From the NCBI GenBank assembly GCA_963820495.1, contig CAWGAF010000002.1:558001-622000 (forward strand): a DNA stretch of 64,000 nt, read 5' to 3'. Positions 43,739 to 52,805 of the stretch are shown here, piece after piece. The position numbers and the translations under genes were made by a program. The notes beneath the pieces were generated by a model. It had not been told where the DNA came from and made no database searches. It saw only the letters and a program-made list of their open reading frames with translations. This DNA is from JBBIPA01 sp963820495 (GTDB lineage: Bacteria; Chloroflexota; Dehalococcoidia; GIF9; UBA5629). Position 1 is the stretch's first letter. Every line of letters begins with the position of its first letter.

Positions 43739-44779
43739 CTAAAAGACATGAACAGACGTGGCTTTGAATGTGAGATAAACCTTCGTTCCAACTGCCAGCC
43801 CCATGTCATCAAACGAGCGTTTGGTAATTGACACAACAAACGGAACGCCGGCATTTACTGTGATTCTGATGATGTTGCCCTCGTCAACTATCTTTTCTAT
43901 CTCACCGTAGAATGAATTCCTGGCGCTGGACTCGATCGGCTTTAAAGAAACGAGTATCTCCTCAGGCCTGATTGATAGATATACATTGCCTGACTTTCTA
44001 ACTGCGGATGCAATCCTAGTACCGTTAATATCAACATAAGCAGTACCATTTTTAATAATAGACATGCCCTGAAACAGGTTGCTGATTCCCAGGAAGTCAG
44101 CTATAAATTTGGAATTAGGCTTCCTGAATACCTGGCTGGGCTCGCCTACCTGTATGATTTCACCTTCATTCATTATCGCCATCTGACTACCTAACAAGAA
44201 GGCTTCGTCGAAACTGTGAGTTACATGTATCATAGTAGTTTGCGTAAAGGAATGTATCTTACGGAGCTCCTCTCGAAGCCTGTTCCTTGTCTCAGTGTCT
44301 AGAGCGCTCAATGGTTCGTCAAGAAGCAGGATCTCAGGTGATGGCGCCAGCGCACGGGCTATAGCTACCCTTTGCTTTTCTCCACCACTTAAGGAACGTG
44401 TATCTCTGTGTAGCAAATGAGCTATGCCCAATAAATCAGACAGTGAATTTATTCTTTCTTTTATTTCCGCCTTGGAGCACTTTGTTTGCTTTAATCCAAA
44501 GGCTATATTGTCAGCCACATTTAGGAATGGGAATAGTACATAGTCTTGAGGCACATAACCAATCCCCCTCTCCTCAGGTGCTAACTTAGTGAAGTTTTTC
44601 TTATCTACCCATATCTCGCCTTTAGTCTTATGGAGTCCAGCAATGCATTCGATTAGGACTGTCTTTCCTACTCCTGTTGGTCCCAGAATAATAAAATATT
44701 CTTTATCTTCAATAATCAGACTTATATCTTTCAGGGAAAATTCAGCTAAACTTATGGAAAGGTTTTTTATTTCGATCAT
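43739..44779 (-). CDS. Molybdate/tungstate ABC transporter, ATP-binding subunit
   Basis: A 346-residue ABC ATPase with Walker A GPTGVGKT (near 33), the Q-loop VPQDYVLFPF, the signature LSGGEKQ and Walker B EILLLDEPLSALD. It also has a C-terminal TOBE-like oxyanion-binding domain (about 235-346). It overlaps the permease gene by 4 bases. The family (ModC/WtpC/TupC) is decided by the binding protein and permease alongside; molybdate versus tungstate cannot be told from sequence alone. Confidence 0.87.
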   Translation of the reverse strand: MIEIKNLSISLAEFSLKDISLIIEDKEYFIILGPTGVGKTVLIECIAGLHKTKGEIWVDKKNFTKLAPEERGIGYVPQDYVLFPFLNVADNIAFGLKQTKCSKAEIKERINSLSDLLGIAHLLHRDTRSLSGGEKQRVAIARALAPSPEILLLDEPLSALDTETRNRLREELRKIHSFTQTTMIHVTHSFDEAFLLGSQMAIMNEGEIIQVGEPSQVFRKPNSKFIADFLGISNLFQGMSIIKNGTAYVDINGTRIASAVRKSGNVYLSIRPEEILVSLKPIESSARNSFYGEIEKIVDEGNIIRITVNAGVPFVVSITKRSFDDMGLAVGTKVYLTFKATSVHVF

Positions 44780-45582
44780 ATCTGATATCTTCTGCCGGTA
44801 ATTTTCCTTAAAAGAAGCAGGGCTACTACCGCGATTACAATCAAAATGAAAATTACCGCTATTGCCTTACCTACATTGGCACTAGCCAAGCTAAGAAATA
44901 TAGCAATTGGTAAGGTTTCTGTTTTCATAGGAGTTGCTCCAGCTAGAGTGACCGTTGCTCCAAATTCACCTAGGGCTCTAGCCCAAGTCAAAACGCCGGC
45001 TGCAATCAAACCATTCTTAGCCAGCGGTATAGTAACTCTGAAAAATGCCTCAGGTTTACTACAGCCCAATGTCCTGCTTACTTGCTCGTATCTGAAGTCA
45101 ATGCTATCGAAGGTGGATTTAAGCAATCGTATAGCCAAAGCGCAAACCACTACAATCTGGGCTAAGACTATACCAGGCATGGCGAAAACAAACTTCAAGT
45201 TGCTATCAATGGCATTACCTACTGGAGTGTTGAAAAAAACCAAGAGGCAGGCACCTAAAGCTATGGGGGATATAACAATAGGTAAATCAAGCAGGCTATC
45301 AACTATGTCTTTCCCAAAAAACTCAGTTCGAGAGATAGCATAAGCCACTGGGATAGCTATTAGTATGGAAATAATAGTGGCCATGGTAGCGGTAACTACG
45401 CTTAACTTAATAGCAAAGATGATTTCTTCAGAAAGCAAGGCTGAGACAAAAGTATTCCAGTCAGTATATGAAATAAGAGATACCACGATACCGACAAAGA
45501 ATAAGGTTAGAATGGCCAGAGCACTAATTACCGCGCTATTGAACATCCTCTCACCACCAACACCTTTTAGAACTTTGATCAT
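44776..45582 (-). CDS. Molybdate/tungstate ABC transporter, permease
   Basis: A 268-residue membrane protein with about six segments. The EAA loop ARALGEFGATVTLAGATPMKTETLP is typical of ModB/WtpB. AISRTEFFGKDIVDSLLDLPIVISPIALG marks the conserved central region. It lies between the binding protein and ATPase genes and is co-transcribed with them. Confidence 0.88.
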   Translation of the reverse strand: MIKVLKGVGGERMFNSAVISALAILTLFFVGIVVSLISYTDWNTFVSALLSEEIIFAIKLSVVTATMATIISILIAIPVAYAISRTEFFGKDIVDSLLDLPIVISPIALGACLLVFFNTPVGNAIDSNLKFVFAMPGIVLAQIVVVCALAIRLLKSTFDSIDFRYEQVSRTLGCSKPEAFFRVTIPLAKNGLIAAGVLTWARALGEFGATVTLAGATPMKTETLPIAIFLSLASANVGKAIAVIFILIVIAVVALLLLRKITGRRYQI

Positions 45583-45606
45583 ATCTCTATACCCTCGATT
45601 GCTTTT

Positions 45607-46527
45607 CTATTTGACCAGGGGTTTATAGCTCTTCGGAAGTTTGTACTCACCGCCGATTTCAGCATCGGGAGCAAACTTTCTAGCCTCGCTTTCAGTGGTT
45701 ATATATCCCCACTTACTGAAAATCTTTTGGCCTTCTGGCGAAGCCAAAAAATCCTGAAACTTCCGTGCACTGTTACTATCTTTACTGAATGTGGATACTG
45801 CCGCTGGAATGTAGGCAATCCTTGGTATTTGCTCCGGTTTTAGATAAACTGCATCCATGGTCCCGGGATTCCATTTAGGAAAAACATCCCAGCCCAAAAT
45901 GGCATCTACTGACTTTAAAGCTACCAAGGTGGCAGTTTTTTCACAGCTTTCAGCGTAGGTAACGATATTTCTACCTACTGCCTCCAACATGTTGCTGTGT
46001 CCCAGTATTTCGAAAGCATATAAGCCCACACAAACTGATTCTGGATTGCCTATACCAATTTTAATATCAGGTTTAGAAAGGTCGGAGAGTTCGCGAATGT
46101 TTTTAGGATTACCTGGTTGCACCACAATAGCAGGGACTAGGTAGGCTACAATCTTCGCTGACCCGGGATTAACCACCCCATCACGCTCCGCCATAACCAT
46201 GTAGTCAGGAGAGCCAGGTATATACAAATCGCCTTCTTTTGATATCTTCATTTGGGAGAGCATGGTACCTGAGCCGCCGAAATTAAGATAAACACTGATA
46301 CCTGTCCTCTCAGTAAAGGCTTTGGCAGCCTCTTCCATAGCCGGCTTGCTGGCAGAGCCACAAAAAGCAGTTATGGTTTGTTGCTCTGCCTTAGTAGCAC
46401 ATCCTAAAAAGGAAGTACCTATAATTAGCGTTGCTAGGACTATAACAAACAGAGCGGGGAGAACCGAGGTAAAAGAATAGCGCCTTCTCGAAGCGGGCGC
46501 TATACGGTTTGAATAATACTGGACCAT
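45607..46527 (-). CDS. Molybdate/tungstate-type substrate-binding lipoprotein
   Basis: A 306-residue periplasmic or lipid-anchored binding protein. The hydrophobic signal ends with the lipobox TSFLGC. The mature part has FCGSASKPAMEEAAKAF, NFGGSGTMLSQM and PGSPDYMVMAERDGV, typical of ModA/WtpA oxyanion receptors. The ATG at 46527 is chosen for its AAGGAGGA ribosome site; a longer frame would run through the structured leader. It is the first gene of the three-gene operon. Confidence 0.87.
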   Translation of the reverse strand: MVQYYSNRIAPASRRRYSFTSVLPALFVIVLATLIIGTSFLGCATKAEQQTITAFCGSASKPAMEEAAKAFTERTGISVYLNFGGSGTMLSQMKISKEGDLYIPGSPDYMVMAERDGVVNPGSAKIVAYLVPAIVVQPGNPKNIRELSDLSKPDIKIGIGNPESVCVGLYAFEILGHSNMLEAVGRNIVTYAESCEKTATLVALKSVDAILGWDVFPKWNPGTMDAVYLKPEQIPRIAYIPAAVSTFSKDSNSARKFQDFLASPEGQKIFSKWGYITTESEARKFAPDAEIGGEYKLPKSYKPLVK

Positions 46528-46643
46528 TTTCCTCCTTCCAAACTCGGGAGGTATCACCGTTTCCAGCGATACCGTCGAGACTTTTACATCTACCGGCTGC
46601 ATACCGTAGGTGCTCCATTAGGTATGCCAGCTCAGAGGATTCG
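46528..46643 (-). promoter_or_regulatory. Structured leader of the mod/wtp operon, candidate Moco-type riboswitch
   Basis: The leader is about 115 nt from the promoter to the ATG. On the minus strand it can form at least three hairpins. The clearest are GGTATC...GATACC, which encloses GGAAACGG, and CCTCCC...GGAAGGAGG, which pairs with and would hide the ribosome site. The arrangement upstream of an oxyanion transporter recalls molybdenum-cofactor RNA, but I cannot match the full consensus by eye. Confidence 0.35.
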
Positions 46644-46649
46644 TTTGTT

Positions 46650-46679
46650 ATTTTAGACTAATCTCAATCTATATGTCAA
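46650..46679 (-). promoter_or_regulatory. Promoter of the mod/wtp operon
   Basis: On the minus strand TTGACA, 18 bases, TAAAAT. Confidence 0.55.
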
Positions 46680-46840
46680 CTAGCAAAATTAAGGTTGGTT
46701 ATTAATCTCTTACCCTGTTCCTTTCAAGCAAGATTGCCATTTTACTTCATTATCCCAAATATATTAATAGAGTTTAGGGGTGAACTTTCAGGCTCAAGAA
46801 TCCACTTCGTAAGATTGAAACCACCAGCCCCTACGCATTG

Positions 46841-46869
46841 TTGACAAAATATGCAGTTACTAATATCAT
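46841..46869 (+). promoter_or_regulatory. Promoter of the fur-znu operon
   Basis: TTGACA, 17 bases, TATCAT. It lies inside the longest open frame of the fur gene, which shows that translation must begin further down. Confidence 0.65.
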
Positions 46870-46906
46870 AACTACATTTGAAAATCAGTTTCATTTAGTA
46901 ATTGTG

Positions 46907-47350
46907 ATGAGGTTAACTGAAAACAAAATAGTAGCATTGTTGAGGAGGGGAGGGTATAAGCTCACCCCACAACGGCGCCAGGTAATAAATGCCATCGCTC
47001 TCAGCAATGAGCATCTTACACCAGCGGCAATATATGAAAAGGTGCATGAACAACAGCCCAGCATCGGTCGAGTCACTATCTACCGTACACTTGATATACT
47101 CGGTCAACTTGGACTTATCTGCGAGGTGCATGCTGAGGGTAGCTGCCATAGCTATTTGCTGAGGAGGCCTGCTGAACATCATCATCATTTGATTTGCTCC
47201 AACTGTGGAACAGTTGTGGACTTCACTGACTGTGACCTTAGTGAGCTTGAGCATAAATTAACACAGAAGACCGGCTTTGATATCGGTGGTCATCTTCTGG
47301 AGTTTTCTGGTCGTTGTCCAAATTGCCGGATTATGGGAAGGCAGAGTTGA
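46907..47350 (+). CDS. Fur-family metal regulator (Zur-like)
   Basis: A 147-residue winged-helix repressor. RRGGYKLTPQRRQVINAI is the N-terminal helix region and VTIYRTLDILGQLGLI the recognition helix. The metal motif is HHHHLICSNCG, and a second CxxC (CPNC) near the C-terminus gives the structural zinc site. The ATG at 46907 is used because the promoter occupies the upstream part of the frame. It leads the znuA-znuC-znuB genes and probably represses them when zinc is plentiful; manganese or iron are alternatives. Confidence 0.88.
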   Translation: MRLTENKIVALLRRGGYKLTPQRRQVINAIALSNEHLTPAAIYEKVHEQQPSIGRVTIYRTLDILGQLGLICEVHAEGSCHSYLLRRPAEHHHHLICSNCGTVVDFTDCDLSELEHKLTQKTGFDIGGHLLEFSGRCPNCRIMGRQS

Positions 47351-48246
47351 ACAACGAGTTGAAAGGGAAAACCGCTCAGCTGGCAGTATTAGCTTTGGTT
47401 TTTCTACTATTTTTTGTGTTTCTGTTTGTTTTTAGTGGCTGTAAAACACCTAACCGTGTCAGTGAGAAGATTGGCGTAGCTGTAACCATTTTGCCTGAGG
47501 CGGATTTTGTGGAAAGTATAGGTGGTGATAAGGTAGCAGTGACGGTTATGGTGCCACCAGGAGCAGAACCTCACACTTATGAGCCTAAACCGGGCCAAAT
47601 GGTGGAGTTGTCTAAAGCTCAAATGTATGCCAAGCTGGGTTCAGGCATTGAGTTTGAACTGGCTAACATGGATAAAATCACAGGCGTTAATAAGAATATT
47701 TTAGTTGTAGATTGCAGCAAGGGTATTACCCTGATTAAAAGCGAAGACCCTGATGAGCCGGGCATGGACTCGCACATCTGGATGTCGCCGTTGAACGCTA
47801 AGATAATGGTGCAGAATATCTGCGAGGGTCTGGTGCAGATTGCCCCTGCTAACAAATCTTTTTATGAGAAAAATCGCGATATCTATATGGAAAAGTTGAC
47901 CAGGCTTGACCAGGATATCCGGAGCGGCTTGTCAGAAGTGAAAAATCGGACATTTATAATCTATCACCCTTTTCTGGGCTATTTTGCCCGGGAGTACAAT
48001 CTGACTCAGGTATCCATTGAAGAACTGGGCAAAGAGCCCACGGCATCGCATATTGCCGAGCTTATTGCCAGAGCCAGGAAAGACAATATCAAAGTGGTCT
48101 TCGTTTCACCCCAGTTCAATTCTCAGAGTGCTAAGGTTATTGCCAGCGGCATTGGTGGTCGGGTTATTCCCATAGACGACTTGTCCAGGGAATACCTAAC
48201 AAATTTGCGTACTATATCCAATGAACTTATTGAGGCTATGAAATAG
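47347..48246 (+). CDS. znuA: Zinc/manganese ABC transporter substrate-binding lipoprotein
   Basis: A 299-residue cluster A-I binding protein. The signal ends with the lipobox FVFSGC. Metal ligands are visible in EPHTYEPKPGQM, DSHIWMSPLNAK, YHPFLGYFA and a later Asp region (IPIDDL). The long His-rich loop of many ZnuA proteins is absent. The TTG start at 47347 overlaps the fur stop codon and follows GGGAAGG. It is followed 2 bases later by the ATPase gene. Confidence 0.85.
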   Translation: MNNELKGKTAQLAVLALVFLLFFVFLFVFSGCKTPNRVSEKIGVAVTILPEADFVESIGGDKVAVTVMVPPGAEPHTYEPKPGQMVELSKAQMYAKLGSGIEFELANMDKITGVNKNILVVDCSKGITLIKSEDPDEPGMDSHIWMSPLNAKIMVQNICEGLVQIAPANKSFYEKNRDIYMEKLTRLDQDIRSGLSEVKNRTFIIYHPFLGYFAREYNLTQVSIEELGKEPTASHIAELIARARKDNIKVVFVSPQFNSQSAKVIASGIGGRVIPIDDLSREYLTNLRTISNELIEAMK

Positions 48247-48248
48247 GT

Positions 48249-49004
48249 ATGCCACAGGAAGTAGTCAGTCTGGAAAATGTCTGGGTGCAATACAATGGCA
48301 CTCCTGCTTTAGAGAACATAAATCTGTCTATAAACAAGGATGATTTTTTAGGAATAATAGGTCCCAACGGTGGTGGCAAGACCACGCTCCTTAAGGTGAT
48401 CCTGGGGCTGCTGTCACCAAGCCGCGGGACAGTTACCGTTTTAGGTAAACCGCCCAATCAGAGCCGTGAACATATCGGCTATGTAGCACAGCTTAATTTT
48501 TTTGACCGTGACTTCCCGGTGAGCGTATGGAATGTGGTGCTCATGGGACGATATAGCAAAACTGGACTGGTTCGGCGTTATAGCCAACAAGATAAAGCTG
48601 CCGCTGAAATTGCCCTGCAAAAAGTGGGCATGCTCGATTACAAGGGACGCCAGATGGGTAAACTGTCGGGTGGGCAGCAGCAAAGAGTTTTCATTGCACG
48701 GGCGCTGGTAGCCCAGCCAGCATTGTTGTTGCTCGATGAGCCTACTGCCAGCATTGATTCCACCATGCAAACCGAGTTCTACGAGTTGCTGGAAACTCTG
48801 AAACAGCAAATGGCTATAGTCATAGTATCGCATGATATCGGTGCAGTTTCAGTTTATATAAACAAGATCGCCTGTCTTAACCAGCAACTTTATTACCATG
48901 GGTCCAAGGAAATCACTCTTGAAATCCTCGAAGCCACCTACAAATGCCCGGTGCAGTTGATAATACACGGTGCAGTACCACACCGTGTATTGAAAGAACA
49001 TTAG
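48249..49004 (+). CDS. znuC: Zinc-type ABC transporter, ATP-binding subunit
   Basis: A 251-residue ABC ATPase with Walker A GPNGGGKTTLLK, the Q-loop YVAQLNFFDRDFPVSVWNVVLMG, the signature KLSGGQQQRVFIARAL and Walker B LLLLDEPTASID. The DFPVSVWDVV-type loop is typical of ZnuC/MntB. It lies between the binding protein and the permease. Confidence 0.93.
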   Translation: MPQEVVSLENVWVQYNGTPALENINLSINKDDFLGIIGPNGGGKTTLLKVILGLLSPSRGTVTVLGKPPNQSREHIGYVAQLNFFDRDFPVSVWNVVLMGRYSKTGLVRRYSQQDKAAAEIALQKVGMLDYKGRQMGKLSGGQQQRVFIARALVAQPALLLLDEPTASIDSTMQTEFYELLETLKQQMAIVIVSHDIGAVSVYINKIACLNQQLYYHGSKEITLEILEATYKCPVQLIIHGAVPHRVLKEH

Positions 49005-49007
49005 AAC

Positions 49008-49826
49008 ATGTTGGAAGCTTTACAGTATGAATTTATGAGAAATGCTGTCATTGCGGGGCTGGTAGCATCCATCGCCTGTGGCATCATCGGCGTCTATGTG
49101 ATAGTGAAACATGTGGTATCTATCAGCGGCAGCATTGCCCATGCTTCCTTCGGTGGCATAGGGTTGGGGTATTTCCTGCATATAAATCCGGTGCTGGGAG
49201 CGATGTTTTTCTCCTTATTGTCAGCTCTATCTATGGGATTGGTTATAAGGAAGACTAGAGTACCACAAGATACTGCCATCGGTATATTGTGGGCGTTGGG
49301 CATGGCGCTGGGTATAGTTCTCATTGGGCTAACGCCAGGTTACGCTCCTGACCTGATGAGCTATCTCTTCGGTAATATCCTGACAGTACCCTTCAGCGAT
49401 ATTATACTGATGCTGATACTGGATGCCGTTATCATCATCATTGTTATCGTCTTGTACAAGGAGTTTCTGATACTTTCTTTTGATGAGGAGTATGGCACAG
49501 TGATGGGTATGCCAGTAGAAAGGCTATATCTCCTTTTGCTGGGTATGATAGCTCTTACCGTAGTAGTTCTGATACGCGTGGTTGGCATGATTTTGGTTAT
49601 AGCACTGCTTACCTTCCCGGCGACGTTGGCGCGGCAATTTACCCATGACCTGAAGAAAATGATGCTCCTCGCCATTCTTTTCGGCGCCATTTTTACTTTT
49701 GGTGGGCTGTGGCTCTCATTTGCGCTCGACCTAGCATCAGGAGCTACCATTATTCTGTTTAGCGGAATTGTTCTACTGGCTACCTTCGGCGTCAATCGCC
49801 TGCGTAGTAAGCCAAGTAAAGCATAA
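49008..49826 (+). CDS. znuB: Zinc-type ABC transporter, permease
   Basis: A 272-residue ABC-3 family permease with eight or so membrane segments. GSIAHASFGGIGLGYFL and PQDTAIGILWALGMALGIVLI are the family landmarks, and LLTFPATLARQFTHDLKKM the coupling region. It is 3 bases after the ATPase gene and ends the operon. Confidence 0.93.
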   Translation: MLEALQYEFMRNAVIAGLVASIACGIIGVYVIVKHVVSISGSIAHASFGGIGLGYFLHINPVLGAMFFSLLSALSMGLVIRKTRVPQDTAIGILWALGMALGIVLIGLTPGYAPDLMSYLFGNILTVPFSDIILMLILDAVIIIIVIVLYKEFLILSFDEEYGTVMGMPVERLYLLLLGMIALTVVVLIRVVGMILVIALLTFPATLARQFTHDLKKMMLLAILFGAIFTFGGLWLSFALDLASGATIILFSGIVLLATFGVNRLRSKPSKA

Positions 49827-49924
49827 ACCCAATACTGGCATATTACTGTCACTTATAGAGAACCAAATCCTCAAGTCTTTTACGTGTTGCCCCTCATAAG
49901 CGTTAAGCCATAACAAAATACAGA

Positions 49925-50873
49925 GACCGCAATGTTTCCGTAGAAATCCGACAGTCCATGTAAAATCATGGACATGCAAAACAGGACATTAATAACACTT
50001 TGCTGGGAGTTATATGAACAAGGAATTCCTAAGGTACACATTGCTAAAAGGCTGGATAAAAATCGCGAGACCATACATATCTGGATACAGAACATCAAAG
50101 AACATGGACTTCTCTCATTCCTGGATAACTACGAGCAATCCAAGAAAGGTGAGAGGAAAAGAAGGCAAGTAGACCCGCTAGTAAAGAGATTAGTCTGGGA
50201 AATCAGGGAGCGCGAATACTATTGTTGTGGTCAGAAGATTCAATATTATTTAGAGCTTGAACGTGGTATCCACCTCTCGGTTCCTAAGATATATGAGATA
50301 CTAGCGGAGAAATATTTAATTCGGTCCAAATGGAAGAAAAATAAAGTGAGAGGATTGATACCAAAAGCATCAATGCCCAGAGAAGTAATTCAGATGGATA
50401 CAATTGATTTCGGGGACATTTATGCATTCACTGCGATAGACATTTTTACCAGAGAGGCAGATATTCTATTAGCTCCGGAGCTCACTGCCAGGTACGGTTC
50501 CAGATTTCTAGTTAAGAGTATGAAGAGGAGATTTGGGCAGCATGTGCATCTTATTCAGACTGATGGCGGTCCAGAGTTTAAGGCAGACTTCCTCATGCAT
50601 GTACATTCTTTCTGTGATCGTCACAGGGTAGCTAGGCCATATCGTAAAAATGAACAATCTTATATTGAGAGTTTCAACAGAACGGTAAGAAAAGAGTGCC
50701 TGGGCTGGTCAAAATATCGTGCTAAACAATTGCCTGAGTGCATAGAAATGGTAGAATCTTTCCTGAAGCGCTATCATTATCATCGTCCACATATGAGCTT
50801 AGGGATGAAGCCACCATTACAAAGATTAAAGAAGGAGGTAGACTGTCGGATATTTACGGAGAATTAAGCGGAG
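49925..50873 (+). mobile_element. IS481-like insertion sequence
   Basis: A transposase gene flanked by imperfect inverted repeats of about 30 bp. The inner parts match best: TCCGTAGAAATCCGACAGTC at 49937-49955 and GACTGTCGGATATTTACGGA at 50841-50860. Outer ends are approximate (about 49925 and 50873). No clear target duplication is seen. The element separates znuB from the SDR gene. Confidence 0.7.
49968..50867 (+). CDS. IS481-family DDE transposase
   Basis: A 299-residue protein with an N-terminal helix-turn-helix (IPKVHIAKRLDKNRETIHIWIQ) and an rve integrase core. The DDE residues lie in QMDTIDFGDIYAF, QTDGGPEFKADF and SYIESFNRTVRKECLG. It ends with a typical YHYHRPHMSLGMKPP motif. The frame is intact, and its stop codon lies within the right inverted repeat. 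It looks capable of activity. Confidence 0.88.
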   Translation: MDMQNRTLITLCWELYEQGIPKVHIAKRLDKNRETIHIWIQNIKEHGLLSFLDNYEQSKKGERKRRQVDPLVKRLVWEIREREYYCCGQKIQYYLELERGIHLSVPKIYEILAEKYLIRSKWKKNKVRGLIPKASMPREVIQMDTIDFGDIYAFTAIDIFTREADILLAPELTARYGSRFLVKSMKRRFGQHVHLIQTDGGPEFKADFLMHVHSFCDRHRVARPYRKNEQSYIESFNRTVRKECLGWSKYRAKQLPECIEMVESFLKRYHYHRPHMSLGMKPPLQRLKKEVDCRIFTEN

Positions 50874-50956
50874 ACTTGCTTATCGTAGGCTTTGTGTTAT
50901 ATAATACCTAGTTATTCTAGGTACAGAGACAGTCTATTTGATAATTTATCACAGTT

Positions 50957-51769
50957 ATGCCTGCATCGAGAAAGTTCACACCGATTAGCGAGCTTATTAC
51001 TCTCAAGGGTAAGGAGGCTATTGTTACCGGTGGTGCCATTGGCATTGGGTTTGCTATTGCATACCGACTTGCCGAAGCTGGTGCTGCTGTAGTTATTGCT
51101 GATATCGATGACCAAGAAGCAGAAAAGTCGTGCCAGCAAATAAAAGATGCTGGTTATCAAGCTACCCCAGTTCATTGTGATGTTAGTAATGAGAAAGATG
51201 TTAAGGATATGGTCAGCAAAGCAATAAATAAGATTGGTGGCGTTGATATTTTGTTAAACAATGCTGGTATATATCCTCGGATATCGCTGGCGGAGATGAC
51301 CGTTGCTGATTTCGACCAAGTTATGGCGGTAAACCTCAGAGGGATATTCTTATGCAGTCGTGAGGTGAGTCAGATAATGATTGAGCAAAGGAAAGGCGGC
51401 TGTATTATAAATCTGGCTTCAATTGATGCCGTGCATCCCTCGGCTAAAGCTCTCTCCGCTTACGATGCATCCAAGGGTGGTGTTCTGACCATGACCAAGA
51501 GCCTGGCAATAGAATTGGGGCAGCATGATATCAGGGTGAACGCTATTGCGCCGGGGGGTATTTTAACCGAGGGTGTGGTGTCGAAAGTCAGCGGACCAGC
51601 AACTGGGCAGGGCAGGTCACAATTAAAAGCGTTCATGGCTCGCATGGTTTTGGGACGGATGGGCGAGGCCGATGATGTAGCTAGGGTAGCTCTATTTTTG
51701 GCATCTGATCTAGCTGCCTATATGACCGGCAGTGTGATTTTTGTCGATGGTGGCTATCTTATTTCATAA
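50957..51769 (+). CDS. SDR-family oxidoreductase (FabG-like)
   Basis: A 270-residue short-chain dehydrogenase. TGGAIGIGFAIAYRL is the cofactor loop, NNAGIYPRISLAEM follows, and YDASKGGVLTMTKS holds Tyr-X3-Lys. It is FabG-like, with a short N-terminal extension before the Rossmann fold. The substrate is likely a 3-hydroxy/3-oxo acyl thioester. It opens a cluster with DegV, a radical dehydratase, activases and an acyl carrier protein, so it may reduce an acyl-ACP or acyl-CoA intermediate there. Confidence 0.87.
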   Translation: MPASRKFTPISELITLKGKEAIVTGGAIGIGFAIAYRLAEAGAAVVIADIDDQEAEKSCQQIKDAGYQATPVHCDVSNEKDVKDMVSKAINKIGGVDILLNNAGIYPRISLAEMTVADFDQVMAVNLRGIFLCSREVSQIMIEQRKGGCIINLASIDAVHPSAKALSAYDASKGGVLTMTKSLAIELGQHDIRVNAIAPGGILTEGVVSKVSGPATGQGRSQLKAFMARMVLGRMGEADDVARVALFLASDLAAYMTGSVIFVDGGYLIS

Positions 51770-51814
51770 TTTAGAATTTCAAAAACGGATTTAAAAACCT
51801 GAGGAGTTAACGGA

Positions 51815-52690
51815 ATGTCAAAAGTACTGGTAATGACAGATACAGTAGCTTGTATCCCTAAGGATTTAGCTAGAGAATATAACATCAAAGTAGTGCCAGC
51901 AGCTAACATATTTTATGATGGCCATGAGTATATTGATGGAGTTACACTCATTGCAACTGATGCTTATCAGCTCATCAAAAAAGACCCAGACAGGTTTGTT
52001 ACCTCGGCATTGACTCCAGCTTATTTAGCCGAGGAATTCGGCAAGGCCAGCAAGGAGACTCAAAATATACTCTTTATAACCCTTTCTTCGGCACTTAGCG
52101 CGGCCAGTAAAACTGCTCAGCTAGCGGCTGAGCTTTCGAAAGAAAAGACACCGCAGACGACAATACGAATATTTGATTCTAAAACTGTGGGTGGTGCCCA
52201 GGGGCTTATAGCCCTAGCGGCAGCCAAAGCGGCTACAAAAGGCATGAGCTTGGACGATATAGCTAGTATAGCTGAAAAAGCTCGACAGCAAACGCACGGT
52301 TTGATGATGCTGGATACACTACGCTATGTTTATCGGACAGGGCGCATGTCTAAAATGGGCTCAAGGATAGCTGCCATGTTCAATATTAAACCGATAAACA
52401 GGATGACCGACGAAGGAAAGCTTGAAATGGTTGACAGGACCAGGAATAGGGACGATGGTCTAGAGATATTGATAAATTTAATTCAAGATTATGCTAAGAC
52501 AGACGCTCTTCATTTCATAGTATCACATGCTGATGCTAGTGATATGGCCAATCAGTTTAGCGAAATGCTTAAACAGAAATTCAATTGCCTTAGCCTGATT
52601 ATAAGTGACTACAGCCCAGTTATGGGATACGGCAGTGGACCTGGAGCGATATTTGTTGGCTTCCAGCCCGAGTTAGACTTGTCTAAATAG
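51815..52690 (+). CDS. DegV family fatty-acid-binding protein (second paralogue)
   Basis: A 291-residue DegV/FakB-type protein with VMTDTVACIPKDL at the start, VTSALTPAYLAEEF, LSSALSAASKTAQ and TGRMSKMGSRIAAMF. It is clearly divergent from the copy at 24775. It lies 45 bases after the SDR gene, with a GAGGAG-like ribosome site. Context suggests it hands a fatty acid or acyl group to this cluster. Confidence 0.85.
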   Translation: MSKVLVMTDTVACIPKDLAREYNIKVVPAANIFYDGHEYIDGVTLIATDAYQLIKKDPDRFVTSALTPAYLAEEFGKASKETQNILFITLSSALSAASKTAQLAAELSKEKTPQTTIRIFDSKTVGGAQGLIALAAAKAATKGMSLDDIASIAEKARQQTHGLMMLDTLRYVYRTGRMSKMGSRIAAMFNIKPINRMTDEGKLEMVDRTRNRDDGLEILINLIQDYAKTDALHFIVSHADASDMANQFSEMLKQKFNCLSLIISDYSPVMGYGSGPGAIFVGFQPELDLSK

Positions 52691-52805
52691 CTCATGATGG
52701 CTATAATATAGAATTTTAGTGGACAGATTGCTTTTTAAAGCATTTCTGAAAGTAATGGATGGCTTCAGTCATCCAGCCGTTTAAATAGTTGCCTGTTAAA
52801 ATATC

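Noticed and set aside
46838..46906. A 23-residue N-terminal extension of the Fur-like regulator
   Set aside because: It contains the TTGACA/TATCAT promoter and does not look like Fur sequence.
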